Shown in pieces: positions 1 through 12,983 of a stretch of DNA of 64,000 bases. The stretch spans positions 28,311,501 through 28,375,500 of the forward strand of contig NC_079881.1 of the NCBI RefSeq assembly GCF_029227915.1. The letters are read 5' to 3'. Made by a program: the position numbers and the translations under genes. Below the pieces are notes generated by a model. The model did not search any database, was not told where the DNA came from, and worked only from the letters and a program-made list of their open reading frames with translations. Each line of letters opens with the position of its first letter. Position 1 is the stretch's first letter. The DNA is from Hydractinia symbiolongicarpus (taxonomy: Eukaryota; Cnidaria; Hydrozoa; Anthoathecata; Hydractiniidae).

Positions 1-812
1 TGAATGTATATAAAGAAAGTACCCAAGGAGTAAACTTATTTTCCGAACGATTTTTCAAATTATTTGTTCACCACTACAACGAATGAGACTTGTAGTTTTC
101 AAAATGGTTTTCATTTTTAATGAGACGCTTAATGAAAGAGGTTTAATCGCCGGCAAACGAAAACCCGCGATTTCCCGTAAATCCCGGGCTTGTCCCGTAT
201 AGTCGAATGTATACAAAGAAAGTACCCTGTGAGTAAACTTATTTCCAGAACGATTTTTTAAATTATCTTTTCACCACTAAATCGCATGAGACTTGTAGTT
301 TTCAAAAATGTTTTCATTTTTGATAAAACGCTGAATAAAAGAAGTTTAATCGCCAGCAAACGAAAACCCGCGATTTCCCGTAAATCCCAGGCTTGGCCCG
401 TATAGTCAAAAGTATACAAAGAAAGTACCCAGGGAGTAAACTCATTTCCCGAACGATTTTTTAAATTATTTTTTCACCACTAAAACGCATGAGATTTGTA
501 GTTTTCAAACTTGTCTTCATTTTTGATAAGACGCTGAATAAAAGAAGTTTAATCGCCGGCAAACGAAAACCCGCGATTTCCCGTAAATCCCGGGCTTGAC
601 CCGTATAGTTGAATGTATATAAAGAAAGTACCCAGGGAGTAAACTCATTTCCCGAACGATTTTTTAAGTTATTATTTCACCACTAAAGCCCGTGAGACTT
701 GTAGTTTTTAAAAATGTTTTCATTTTTGATGAGACGGTTAATGAAAGAGGTTTAATCGCTGGCAAACGAAAACCCGCGATTTCCCGCAAATCCCGGGCTT
801 GGCCCGTATAGT
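1..812. repeat. 812-bp four-monomer HOR, copy 1
   Basis: Monomers start at 1, 204, 407 and 610. The first (type A) has TGAATGTATATAAAG, CCCAAGG, ACTACAACGAATGAG and ends GGGCTTGTCC. The second (type B) has CCCTGTG and TAAATCGCATG. The third has a CAAACTTG change. The fourth has AAGCCCGTGAG. The third and fourth monomers differ from those of the next two units, so this is the divergent member of the series. Confidence 0.85.
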
Positions 813-1624
813 TGAATGTATATAAAGAAAGTACCCAAGGAGTAAACTTATTTTCCGAACGATTTTTCAAATTATTTGTTCACCACTACAACGAATGAGA
901 CTTGTAGTTTTCAAAAATGTTTTCATTTTTAATGAGACGCTTAATGAAAGAGGTTTAATCGCCGGCAAACGAAAACCCGCGATTTCCCGTAAATCCCGGG
1001 CTTGTCCCGTATAGTCGAATGTATACAAAGAAAGTACCCTGTGAGTAAACTTATTTCCAGAACGATTTTTTAAATTATCTTTTCACCACTAAATCGCATG
1101 AGACTTGTAGTTTTCAAAAATGTTTTCATTTTTGATGAGACGCTTAATAAAAGAGGTTTAATCGCCGGCAAACGAAAACTCGCAATTTCCCGCAAATCCC
1201 GGGCTTGGCCCGTATAGTCGAATGTATACAAAGAAAGTACCCTGTGAGTAAACTCATTTCCAGAACGATTTTTTAAATTATTTTTTCACCACTAAAACGC
1301 ATGAGACTTGTAGTTTTAAAAAATGTTTTCATTTTTGATGAGACGCTGAATAAAAGAAGTTTAATCGCCGGCAAATGAAAACCTGCGATTTCCCGTAAAT
1401 CCCGGGCTTGGCCCGTATAGCCCAATGTATACAAAGAAAGTACCCTGTGAGTAAACTCATTTCCTGAATGATTTCTTAAATTATTTTTTCACCACTAAAA
1501 CGCATAAGATTTGTAGTTTTCAAAAATGTTTTCATTTTTGATGAGACGCTGAATAAAAGAAGTTTAATCGCCGGCAAACGAAAACCCGCGATTTCCCGTA
1601 AATCCCGTGCTTGGCCCGTATAGT
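813..1624. repeat. 812-bp four-monomer HOR, copy 2
   Basis: Monomers start at 813 (type A), 1016 (type B), 1219 and 1422. The last carries CCAATG, TTCCTGAATGATTTC and AACGCATAAGATTTG. It is nearly identical to the following unit; the one difference noticed is CCCGTGCTTGG near 1607-1616 against CCCGGGCTTGG. Confidence 0.9.
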
Positions 1625-2436
1625 TGAATGTATATAAAGAAAGTACCCAAGGAGTAAACTTATTTTCCGAACGATTTTTCAAATTATTTGTTCACCACTA
1701 CAACGAATGAGACTTGTAGTTTTCAAAAATGTTTTCATTTTTAATGAGACGCTTAATGAAAGAGGTTTAATCGCCGGCAAACGAAAACCCGCGATTTCCC
1801 GTAAATCCCGGGCTTGTCCCGTATAGTCGAATGTATACAAAGAAAGTACCCTGTGAGTAAACTTATTTCCAGAACGATTTTTTAAATTATCTTTTCACCA
1901 CTAAATCGCATGAGACTTGTAGTTTTCAAAAATGTTTTCATTTTTGATGAGACGCTTAATAAAAGAGGTTTAATCGCCGGCAAACGAAAACTCGCAATTT
2001 CCCGCAAATCCCGGGCTTGGCCCGTATAGTCGAATGTATACAAAGAAAGTACCCTGTGAGTAAACTCATTTCCAGAACGATTTTTTAAATTATTTTTTCA
2101 CCACTAAAACGCATGAGACTTGTAGTTTTAAAAAATGTTTTCATTTTTGATGAGACGCTGAATAAAAGAAGTTTAATCGCCGGCAAATGAAAACCTGCGA
2201 TTTCCCGTAAATCCCGGGCTTGGCCCGTATAGCCCAATGTATACAAAGAAAGTACCCTGTGAGTAAACTCATTTCCTGAATGATTTCTTAAATTATTTTT
2301 TCACCACTAAAACGCATAAGATTTGTAGTTTTCAAAAATGTTTTCATTTTTGATGAGACGCTGAATAAAAGAAGTTTAATCGCCGGCAAACGAAAACCCG
2401 CGATTTCCCGTAAATCCCGGGCTTGGCCCGTATAGT
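1625..2436. repeat. 812-bp four-monomer HOR, copy 3
   Basis: Same order of four monomer types as the preceding unit and almost base-for-base the same, including the private CCAATG start and TTCCTGAATG. This indicates a recent tandem duplication of the whole unit. Confidence 0.9.
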
Positions 2437-3248
2437 TGAATGTATATAAAGAAAGTACCCAAGGAGTAAACTTATTTTCCGAACGATTTTTCAAATTATT
2501 TGTTCACCACTACAACGAATGAGACTTGTAGTTTTCAAAAATGTTTTCATTTTTAATGAGACGCTTAATGAAAGAGGTTTAATCGCCGGCAAACGAAAAC
2601 CCGCGATTTCCCGTAAATTCTGGGCTTGTCCCGTATAGTCGAATGTATACAAAGAAAGTACCCTGTGAGTAAACTCATTTCCAGAACGATTTTTTAAATT
2701 ATCTTTTCACCACTAAATCGCATGAGACTTGTAGTTTTCAAAAATGTTTTCATTTTTGATAAGACGCTGATTAAAAGAAGTTTAATCGCCGTCAAACGAA
2801 AACCTGCGATTTCCCGTAAATCCCAGACTCGGCACGTATAGTCAAAAGTATACAAAGAAAGTACCCAGGGAGTAAACCCATTTCCCGAACGATTTTTTAA
2901 ATTATTATTTCACCACTAAAGCTCATGAGACTTGTAGTTTTTAAAAATGTTTTCATTTTTGATGAGACGCTTAATAAAAGAGGTTTAATCGCCGGCAAAC
3001 GAAAACTCGCGATTTCCCGCAAATCCCAGGCTTGGCCCGTATAGTCGAATGTATACAAAGAAAGTACCCTGTGAGTAAACTCATTTCCAGAACGATTTTT
3101 CAAATTATTTTTTCACCACTAAAACGCATAAGACTTGTAGTTTTCAAAAATGTTTTCATTTTTGATGAGACGCTGAATAAAAGAATTTTAATCGCCGGCA
3201 AAAGAAAACCCGCGATTTCCCGTAAATCCCGAGCTTGGCCCGTATAGT
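2437..3248. repeat. 812-bp four-monomer HOR, copy 4, diverged
   Basis: Begins with the same A and B monomers (2437, 2640). It then has a monomer with AAGCTCATGAG (2843) and one with CCCTGTG and CGCATAAGAC (3046), so the second half has been exchanged with other types. The series ends where the next monomer (3249) has an extra T in its T tract. Confidence 0.75.
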
Positions 3249-3452
3249 CAAAAGCATACAAAGAAAGTACCCAGGGAGTAAACTCATTTCCCGAACGATT
3301 TTTTTAAATTATTTCTTCACCACTAAAACGCATGAGACTTGTAGTTTTCAAAAATGTTTTCATTTTTGATGAGACGCTTAATAAAAGAAGTTTAATCGCC
3401 GGCAAACGAAAACCTGCGATTTACCGTAAATCCCAGACTCGGCCCGTATAGT
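3249..3452. repeat. Single 204-bp linker monomer
   Basis: A full monomer with one extra T in the first T run. It starts cAAAAGCATAC and ends with the perfected palindrome at 3418-3432. It joins the 812-bp series to the dimer pair that follows. Confidence 0.75.
3418..3432. other. Perfected palindrome GATTTAC-C-GTAAATC (first copy)
   Basis: Compared with the common GATTTCCCGTAAATC, one C-to-A change makes 7-bp perfect arms around a single C. This form is abundant between about 3.4 and 33.9 kb, usually in monomers ending CAGACTCGG or CAGACTCTG. I did not see it right of about 33.9 kb. Confidence 0.85.
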
Positions 3453-4262
3453 CAAAAGTATACAAAGAGAGTACCCAGGGAGTAAACTCATTTCCCGAAC
3501 GATTTTTTAAATTATCTTTTTACCACTAAAACGCATGAGACTTGCAGTTTTCAAAAATGTTTTCATTTTTGATGAGACGCTTAATGAAAGAGGTTTAATC
3601 GCCGGCAAACGAAATCCCGCGATTTCCCGTAAATCCCGTTCTTGGCCCGTATAGTTGAATGTATACAAAGAAAGTACCCAAGGAGTAAACTCATTTCCCA
3701 AACGATTTTTTAAATTTTTTTTCACCACTAAAACGCATGAGACTTGTAGTTTTCAAAAATGTTTTCATTTTTGATGAGACGCCTAATAAAAGAAGTTTAA
3801 TCGCCGGCAAACGAAAACCTGCGATTTACCGTAAATCCCAGACTCGGCCCGTATAGTCAAAAGTATACAAAGAGAGTACCCAGGGAGTAAACTCATTTCC
3901 CGAACGATTTTTTAAATTATCTTTTTACCACTAAAACGCATGAGACTTGCAGTTTTCAAAAATGTTTTCATTTTTGATGAGACTCTTAATGAAAGAGGTT
4001 TAATCGCCGGCAAACGAAATCCCGCGATTTCCCGTAAATCCCGTTCTTGGCCCGTATAGTTGAATGTATACAAAGAAAGTACCCAAGGAGTAAACTCATT
4101 TCCCGAACGATTTTTTAAAATTTTTTTCACCACTAAAACGCATGAGACTTGTAGTTTTCAAAAATGTTTTCATTTTTGATGAGACGCTTAATAAAAGAGG
4201 TTTAATCGCCGGCAAACGAAAACCCGCGATTTCCCGCAAATCCCGGGCTTGGCCCGTATAGT
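3453..4262. repeat. 405-bp dimer, two tandem copies
   Basis: Copies 3453-3857 and 3858-4262. The first monomer of each has GAGAGTACC, ATTATCTTTTTACC, TTGCAG and CCCGTTCTTGG; the second has CCCAAGG and a T8 run. Each dimer is one base short of 406 because of the T tract. The second copy differs at its end, where CGCAAATCCCGGG replaces the CAGACTCGG ending. Confidence 0.85.
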
Positions 4263-6895
4263 CGAATGTATACAAAGAAAGTACCCTGTGAGTAAACTCA
4301 TTTCCAGAACGATTTTTTAAATTATTTTTTCACCACTAAAACGCATGAGACTTGTAGTTTTCAAAAATGTTTTCATTTTTGATGAGACGCTGAATAAGAG
4401 AAGTTTAATCGCCGGCAAACGAAATTCCGCGATTTCCCGTAAATCCCGGGCTTGGCCCGTATAGTCAAAAGTATACAAAGAAAGTACCCAGGGAGTAAAC
4501 TCATTTCCCGAACGATTTTTTAAATTATTTCTTCACCACTAAAACGCATGAGACTTGTAGTTTCAAACTTGTTTTCATTTTTGATGAGACGCTGAATAAA
4601 AGAAGTTTAATCGCCGGCAAACGAAAACCCGCGATTTCCCGTAAATCCCGGGCTTGGCCCGTATAGTTGAATGTATACAAAGAAAGTACCCAAGGAGTAA
4701 ACTCATTTCCCGAACGATTTTTTAAATTTTTTTTTACCACTAAAACGCATGAGACTTGTAGTTTTCAAAAATGTTTTCATTTTTGATGAGACGCTTAATA
4801 AAAGAAGTTTAATCGCCGGCAAACAAAAACCTGCGATTTACCGTAAATCCCAGACTCGGCCCGTATAGTCAAAAGTATACAAAGAGAGTACCCAGGGAGT
4901 AAACTCATTTCCCGAACGATTTTTTAAATTATCTTTTTACCACTAAAACGCATGAGACTTGCAGTTTTCAAAAATGTTTTCATTTTTGATGAGACGCTTA
5001 ATGAAAGAGGTTTAATGGCCGGCAAACGAAATCCCGCGATTTCCCGTAAATCCCGTTCTTGGCCCGTATAGTTGAATGTATACAAAGAAAGTACCCAAGG
5101 AGTAAACTCATTTCCCGAACGATTTTTTAAATTTTTTTTTTACCACTAAAACGCATGAGACTTGTAGTTTTCAAAAATGTTTTCATTTTTGATGAGACGC
5201 TTAATGAAAGAGGTTTAATCGCCGGCAAACGAAAACCCGCGATTTCCCGCAAATCCCGGGCTTGGCCCGTATAGTCGAATGTATACAAAGAAAGTACCCT
5301 GTGAGTAAACTCATTTCCAGAACGATTTTTTAAATTATTTTTTCACCACTAAAACGCATGAGACTTGTAGTTTTCAAAAATGTTTTCATTTTTGATGAGA
5401 CGCTGAATAAGAGAAGTTTAATCGCCGGCAAACGAAAACCCGCGATTTCCCGTAAATCCCGGGCTTGGCCCGTATAGTCAAAATTATACAAAGAAAGTAC
5501 CCAGGGAGTAAACTCATTTCCCGAACGATTTTTTAAATTATTTCTTCACCACTAAAACGCATGAGACTTGTAGTTTCAAACTTGTTTTCATTTTTGATGA
5601 GACGCTGAATAAAAGAAGTTTAATCGCCGGCAAACGAAAACCCGCGATTTCCCGTAAATCCCGGGCTTGGCCCGTATAGTTGAATGTATACAAAGAAAGT
5701 ACCCAAGGAGTAAACTCATTTCCCGAACGATTTTTTAAATTTTTTTTTACCACTAAAACGCAAGAGACTTGTAGTTTTCAAAAATGTTTTCATTTTTGAT
5801 GAGACGCTTAATGAAAGAGGTTTAATCGCCGGCAAACGAAAACCCGCGATTTCCCGCAAATCCCGGGCTTGGCCCGTATAGTCGAATGTATACAAAGAAA
5901 GTACCCTGTGAGTAAACTCATTTCCAGAACGATTTTTTAAATTATTTTTTCACCACTAAAACGCATGAGACTTGTAGTTTTCAAAAATGTTTTCATTTTT
6001 GATGAGACGCTGAATAAGAGAAGTTTAATCGCCGGCAAACGAAAACCCGCGATTTCCCGTAAATCCCGGGCTTGGCCCGTATAGTCAAAATTATACAAAG
6101 AAAGTACCCAGGGAGTAAACTCATTTCCCGAACGATTTTTTAAATTATTTCTTCACCACTAAAACGCATGAGACTTGTAGTTTCAAACTTGTTTTCATTT
6201 TTGATGAGACGCTGAATAAAAGAAGTTTAATCGCCGGCAAACGAAAACCTGCGATTTACCGTAAATCCCAGACTCTGCCCGTATAGTCAAAAGTATACAA
6301 AGAAAGTACCCAGGGAGTAAACTCATTTCCCGAACGATCTTTTTAAATTATTTCTTCACCACTAAAACGCATGAGACTTGTAGTTTTCAAAAATGTTTTC
6401 ATTTTTGATGAGACGCTTAATAAAAGAAGTTTAATCGCCGGCAATCGAAAACCTGCGATTTACCGTAAATCCCAGACTCGGCCCGTATAGTCAAAAGTAT
6501 ACAAAGAAAGTACCCAGGGAGTAAACTCATTTCCCGAACGATTTTTTAAATTATTTCTTCACCACTAAAACGCATGAGACTTGTAGTTTCAAACTTGTTT
6601 TCAATTTTGATGAGACGCTGAATAAAAGAAGTTTAATCGCCGGCAAACGAAAACCCGCGATTTCCCGTAAATCCCGGGCTTGGCCCGTATAGTTGAATGT
6701 ATACAAAGAAAGTACCCAAGGAGTAAACTCATTTCCCGAACGATTTTTTAAATTTTTTTTTACCACTAAAACGCATGAGACTTGTAGTTTTCAAAAATGT
6801 TTTCATTTTTGATGAGACGCTTAATGAAAGAGGTTTAATCGACGGCAAAAGAAAATCCGCGATTTCCCGTAAATCCCGGGCTTGGCCCGTATAGT
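4263..6895. repeat. Mixed 608- and 1013-bp units
   Basis: Monomers carrying CAAACTTG in place of CAAAAATG start at 4466, 5479, 6086 and 6492; the first two are 1013 bp apart (five monomers). Within this, a trimer of 608 bp is repeated (5073-5680, then 5681-6287). The CAAACTTG monomers are 202 bp because of a lost base next to that change. The end monomer (6694) carries GACGGCAAAAG. Confidence 0.75.
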
Positions 6896-8114
6896 CAAAA
6901 GCATACAAAGAAAGTACCCAGGGAGTAAACTCAATTCCCGAACGATTTTTTTAAATTATTTCTTCACCACTAAAACGCATGAGACTTGCAGTTTTCAAAA
7001 ATGTTTTCATTTTTGATGAGACTCTTAATAAAAGAAGTTTAATCGCCGGCAAACGAAAACCTGCGATTTACCGTAAATCCCAGACTCTGCCCGTATAGTC
7101 AAAAGTATACAAAGAAAGTACCCAGGGAGTAAACTCATTTCCCGAACGATTTTTTTAAATTATTTCTTCACCACTAAAACGCATGAGACTTGTAGTTTTC
7201 AAAAATGTTTTCATTTTTGATGAGACGCTTAATAAAAGAAGTTTAATCGCCGGCAATCGAAAACCTGCGATTTACCGTAAATCCCAGACTCGGCCCGTAT
7301 AGTCAAAAGTATACAAAGAAAGTACCCAGGGAGTAAACTCATTTCCCGAACGATTTTTTAAATTATCTTTTTACCACTAAAACGCATGAGACTTGCAGTT
7401 TTCAAAAATGTTTTCATTTTTGATGAGACGCTTAATAAAAGAAGTTTAATCGCCGGCAAACGAAAACCTGCGATTTACCGTAAATCCCAGACTCGGCCCG
7501 TATAGTCAAAAGTATACAAAGAGAGTACCCAGGGAGTAAACTCATTTCCCGAACGATTTTTTAAATTATCTTTTTACCACTAAAACGCATGAGACTTGCA
7601 GTTTTCAAAAATGTTTTCATTTTTGATGAGACGCTTAATGAAAGAGGTTTAATCGCCGGCAAACGAAATCCCGCGATTTCCCGCAAATCCCGGGCTTGGC
7701 CCGTATAGTCGAATGTATACAAAGAAAGTACCCTGTGAGTAAACTCATTTCCAGAACGATTTTTTAAATTATTTTTTCACCACTAAAACGCATGAGACTT
7801 GTAGTTTTCAAAAATGTTTTCATTTTTGATGAGACGCTGAATAAGAGAAGTTTAATCGCCGGCAAACGAAATTCCGCGATTTCCCGTAAATCCCGGGCTT
7901 GGCCCGTATAGTCAAAAGTATACAAAGAAAGTACCCAGGGAGTAAACTCATTTCCCGAACGATTTTTTAAATTATTTCTTCACCACTAAAACGCATGAGA
8001 CTTGTAGTTTCAAACTTGTTTTCATTTTTGATGAGACGCTGAATAAAAGAAGTTTAATCGCCGAAAAACGAAAACCCGCGATTTCCCGTAAATCCCGGGC
8101 TTGGCCCGTATAGT
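6896..8114. repeat. 1219-bp six-monomer cassette, copy 1
   Basis: Led by a monomer with the private change CTCAATTCCCG (6930-6940). It is followed by monomers with GCAATCG, two with ATTATCTTTTTACC, one with CCCTGTG and one with CAAACTTG that ends in CCGAAAAACG (8061). Confidence 0.85.
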
Positions 8115-9334
8115 TGAATGTATACAAAGAAAGTACCCAGGGAGTAAACTCAATTCCCGAACGATTTTTTTAAATTATTTCTTCACCACTAAAACGCATG
8201 AGACTTGCAGTTTTCAAAAATGTTTTCATTTTTGATGAGACTCTTAATAAAAGAAGTTTAATCGCCGGCAAACGAAAACCTGCGATTTACCGTAAATCCC
8301 AGACTCTGCCCGTATAGTCAAAAGTATACAAAGAAAGTACCCAGGGAGTAAACTCATTTCCCGAACGATTTTTTTAAATTATTTCTTCACCACTAAAACG
8401 CATGAGACTTGTAGTTTTCAAAAATGTTTTCATTTTTGATGAGACGCTTAATAAAAGAAGTTTAATCGCCGGCAATCGAAAACCTGCGATTTACCGTAAA
8501 TCCCAGACTCGGCCCGTATAGTCAAAAGTATACAAAGAAAGTACCCAGGGAGTAAACTCATTTCCCGAACGATTTTTTAAATTATCTTTTTACCACTAAA
8601 ACGCATGAGACTTGCAGTTTTCAAAAATGTTTTCATTTTTGATGAGACGCTTAATAAAAGAAGTTTAATCGCCGGCAAACGAAAACCTGCGATTTACCGT
8701 AAATCCCAGACTCGGCCCGTATAGTCAAAAGTATACAAAGAGAGTACCCAGGGAGTAAACTCATTTCCCGAACGATTTTTTAAATTATCTTTTTACCACT
8801 AAAACGCATGAGACTTGCAGTTTTCAAAAATGTTTTCATTTTTGATGAGACGCTTAATGAAAGAGGTTTAATCGCCGGCAAACGAAATCCCGCGATTTCC
8901 CGCAAATCCCGGGCTTGGCCCGTATAGTCGAATGTATACAAAGAAAGTACCCTGTGAGTAAACTCATTTCCAGAACGATTTTTTAAATTATTTTTTCACC
9001 ACTAAAACGCATGAGACTTGTAGTTTTCAAAAATGTTTTCATTTTTGATGAGACGCTGAATAAGAGAAGTTTAATCGCCGGCAAACGAAATTCCGCGATT
9101 TCCCGTAAATCCCGGGCTTGGCCCGTATAGTCAAAAGTATACAAAGAAAGTACCCAGGGAGTAAACTCATTTCCCGAACGATTTTTTAAATTATTTCTTC
9201 ACCACTAAAACGCATGAGACTTGTAGTTTCAAACTTGTTTTCATTTTTGATGAGACGCTGAATAAAAGAAGTTTAATCGCCGAAAAACGAAAACCCGCGA
9301 TTTCCCGTAAATCCCGGGCTTGGCCCGTATAGTT
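8115..9334. repeat. ~1220-bp six-monomer cassette, copy 2
   Basis: Same six monomers in the same order: CTCAATTCCCG is 1219 bp after the first occurrence and CCGAAAAACG recurs at 9280. The first monomer starts TGAATGTATAC instead of cAAAAGCATAC, so the junction is a recombinant between two monomer types. Confidence 0.85.
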
Positions 9335-10549
9335 GAATGTATACAAAGAAAGTACCCAAGGAGTAAACTCATTTCCCGAACGAATTTTTAAATTTTTTTT
9401 TACCACTAAAACGCATGAGACTTGTAGTTTTCAAAAATGTTTTCATTTTTGATGAGACGCTTAATAAAAGAAGTTTAATCGCCGGCAAACGAAAACCCGC
9501 GATTTCCCGTAAATCCCGGGCTTGGCCCGTATAGTTGAATGTATACAAAGAAAGTACGCAAGGAGTAAACTCATTTCCCGAACGATTTTTTAAATTTTTT
9601 TTTACCACTAAAACGCATGAGACTTGTAGTTTTCAAAAATGTTTTCATTTTTGATGAGACGCTTAATGAAAGAGGTTTAATCAACGGCAAAAGAAAATCC
9701 GCGATTTCCCGTAAATCCCGGGCTTGGCCCGTATAGTCAAAAGCATACAAAGAAAGTACCCAGGGAGTAAACTCAATTCCCGAACGATTTTTTTAAATTA
9801 TTTCTTCACCACTAAAACGCATGTGACTTGTAGTTTTCAAAAATGTTTTCATTTTTGATGAGACGCTTAATAAAAGAAGTTTAATCGCCGGCAAACGAAA
9901 ACCTGCGATTTACCGTAAATCCCAGACTCTGCCCGTATAGTCAAAAGTATACAAAGAAAGTACCCAGGGAGTAAACTCATTTCCCGAACGATCTTTTTAA
10001 ATTATTTCTTCACCACTAAAACGCATGAGACTTGTAGTTTTCAAAAATGTTTTCATTTTTGATGAGACGCTTAATAAAAGAAGTTTAATCGCCGGCAATC
10101 GAAAACCTGCGATTTACCGTAAATCCCAGACTCGGCCCGTATAGTCAAAAGTATACAAAGAAAGTACCCAGGGAGTAAACTCATTTCCCGAACGATTTTT
10201 TAAATTATTTCTTCACCACTAAAACGCATGAGACTTGTAGTTTCAAACTTGTTTTTAATTTTGATGAGACGCTGAATAAAAGAAGTTTAATCGCCAGCAA
10301 ACGAAAACCCGCGATTTCCCGTAAATCCCGGGCTTGGCCCGTATAGTTGAATGTATACAAAGAAAGTACCCAAGGAGTAAACTCATTTCCCGAACGATTT
10401 TTTAAATTTTTTTTTACCACTAAAACGCATGAGACTTGTAGTTTTCAAAAATGTTTTCATTTTTGATGAGACGCTTAATGAAAGAGGTTTAATCGACGGC
10501 AAAAGAAAATCCGCGATTTCCCGTAAATCCCGGGCTTGGCCCGTATAGT
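9335..10549. repeat. Six monomers between cassette copies
   Basis: Includes GAACGAATTTTTAAA (near 9379), a monomer with ACGCAAGG (9537) and AACGGCAAAAG, an extra CTCAATTCCCG monomer (9738) with the private CGCATGTGAC, GATCTTTTTAAA (9942) and a CAAACTTG monomer (10146). It separates cassette copies 2 and 3, making their spacing 2435 bp. Confidence 0.7.
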
Positions 10550-11767
10550 CAAAAGCATACAAAGAAAGTACCCAGGGAGTAAACTCAATTCCCGAACGAT
10601 TTTTTTAAATTATTTCTTCACCACTAAAACGCATGAGACTTGCAGTTTTCAAAAATGTTTTCATTTTTGATGAGACTCTTAATAAAAGAAGTTTAATCGC
10701 CGGCAAACGAAAACCTGCGATTTACCGTAAATCCCAGACTCTGCCCGTATAGTCAAAAGTATACAAAGAAAGTACCCAGGGAGTAAACTCATTTCCCGAA
10801 CGATTTTTTTAAATTATTTCTTCACCACTAAAACGCATGAGACTTGTAGTTTTCAAAAATGTTTTCATTTTTGATGAGACGCTTAATAAAAGAAGTTTAA
10901 TCGCCGGCAATCGAAAACCTGCGATTTACCGTAAATCCCAGACTCGGCCCGTATAGTCAAAAGTATACAAAGAAAGTACCCAGGGAGTAAACTCATTTCC
11001 CGAACGATTTTTTAAATTATCTTTTTACCACTAAAACGCATGAGACTTGCAGTTTTCAAAAATGTTTTCATTTTTGATGAGACGCTTAATAAAAGAAGTT
11101 TAATCGCCGGCAAACGAAAACCTGCGATTTACCGTAAATCCCAGACTCGGCCCGTATAGTCAAAAGTATACAAAGAGAGTACCCAGGGAGTAAACTCATT
11201 TCCCGAACGATTTTTTAAATTATCTTTTTACCACTAAAACGCATGAGACTTGCAGTTTTCAAAAATGTTTTCATTTTTGATGAGACGCTTAATGAAAGAG
11301 GTTTAATCGCCGGCAAACGAAATCCCGCGATTTCCCGCAAATCCCGGGCTTGGCCCGTATAGTCGAATGTATACAAAGAAAGTACCCTGTGAGTAAACTC
11401 ATTTCCAGAACGATTTTTTAAATTATTTTTTCACCACTAAAACGCATGAGACTTGTAGTTTTCAAAAATGTTTTCATTTTTGATGAGACGCTGAATAAGA
11501 GAAGTTTAATCGCCGGCAAACGAAATTCCGCGATTTCCCGTAAATCCCGGGCTTGGCCCGTATAGTCAAAAGTATACAAAGAAAGTACCCAGGGAGTAAA
11601 CTCATTTCCCGAACGATTTTTTAAATTATTTCTTCACCACTAAAACGCATGAGACTTGTAGTTTCAAACTTGTTTTCATTTTTGATGAGACGCTGAATAA
11701 AAGAAGTTTAATCGCCGAAAAACGAAAACCCGCGATTTCCCGTAAATCCCGGGCTTGGCCCGTATAG
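10550..11767. repeat. ~1218-bp six-monomer cassette, copy 3
   Basis: CTCAATTCCCG recurs 2435 bp after copy 2 and CCGAAAAACG recurs at 11715, also 2435 bp after its predecessor. The match continues into the next monomer (GAACGAATTTTTAAA), then the two copies diverge near 9.5 and 11.9 kb. Confidence 0.85.
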
Positions 11768-12983
11768 TTGAATGTATACAAAGAAAGTACCCAAGGAGTA
11801 AACTCATTTCCCGAACGAATTTTTAAATTTTTTTTTACCACTAAAACGCATGAGACTTGTAGTTTTCAAAAATGTTTTCATTTTTGATGAGACGCTTAAT
11901 AAAAGAAGTTTAATCGCCGGCAAACGAAAACCTGCGATTTACCGTAAATCCCAGACTCGGCCCGTATAGTCAAAAGTATACAAAGAGAGTACCCAGGGAG
12001 TAAACTCATTTCCCGAACGATTTTTTAAATTATCTTTTTACCACTAAAACGGATGAGACTTGCAGTTTTTAAAAATGTTTTCATTTTTGATGAGACGCTT
12101 AATGAAAGAGGTTTAATGGCCGGCAAACGAAATCCCGCGATTTCCCGTAAATCCCGTTCTTGGCCCGTATAGTTGAATGTATACAAAGAAAGTACCCAAG
12201 GAGTAAACTCATTTCCCGAACGATTTTTTAAATTTTTTTTCACCACTAAAACGCATGAGACTTGTAGTTTTCAAAAATGTTTTCATTTTTGATGAGACGC
12301 TTAATGAAAGAGGTTTAATCGCCGGCAAACGAAAACCTGCGATTTACCGTAAATCCCAGACTCTGCCCGTATAGTCAAAAGTATACAAAGAAAGTACCCA
12401 GGGAGTAAACTCATTTCCCGAACGATTTTTTTAAATTATTTCTTCACCACTAAAACGCATGAGACTTGTAGTTTTCAAAAATGTTTTCATTTTTGATGAG
12501 ACGCTTAATAAAAGAAGTTTAATCGCCGGCAATCGAAAACCTGCGATTTACCGTAAATCCCAGACTCGGCCCGTATAGTCAAAAGTATACAAAGAAAGTA
12601 CCCAGGGAGTAAACTCATTTCCCGAACGATTTTTTAAATTATTTCTTCACCACTAAAACGCATGAGACTTGTAGTTTCAAACTTGTTTTCATTTTTGATG
12701 AGACGCTGAATAAAAGAAGTTTAATCGCCGGCAAACGAAAACCCGCGATTTCCCGTAAATCCCGGGCTTGGCCCGTATAGTTGAATGTATACAAAGAAAG
12801 TACCCAAGGAGTAAACTCATTTCCCGAACGATTTTTTAAATTTTTTTTTAGCACTAAAACGCATGAGACTTGTAGTTTTCAAAAATGTTTTCATTTTTGA
12901 TGAGACGCTTAATGAAAGAGGTTTAATCGACGGCAAAAGAAAATCCGCGATTTCCCGTAAATCCCGGGCTTGGCCCGTATAGT
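11768..12983. repeat. Six monomers between cassette copies 3 and 4
   Basis: Contains a monomer with CGGATGAGAC, AATGGCCGG and CCCGTTCTTGG (11970), a T8 monomer (12173), a GCAATCG monomer and a CAAACTTG monomer (12579). It ends with a TTAGCAC variant (near 12850) and GACGGCAAAAG. Confidence 0.65.

Noticed and set aside
1-203. True left end of the array at position 1
   Set aside because: Position 1 falls at a monomer phase that recurs at 813 and 1625, and there is no flanking unique DNA, so this is only the window edge.
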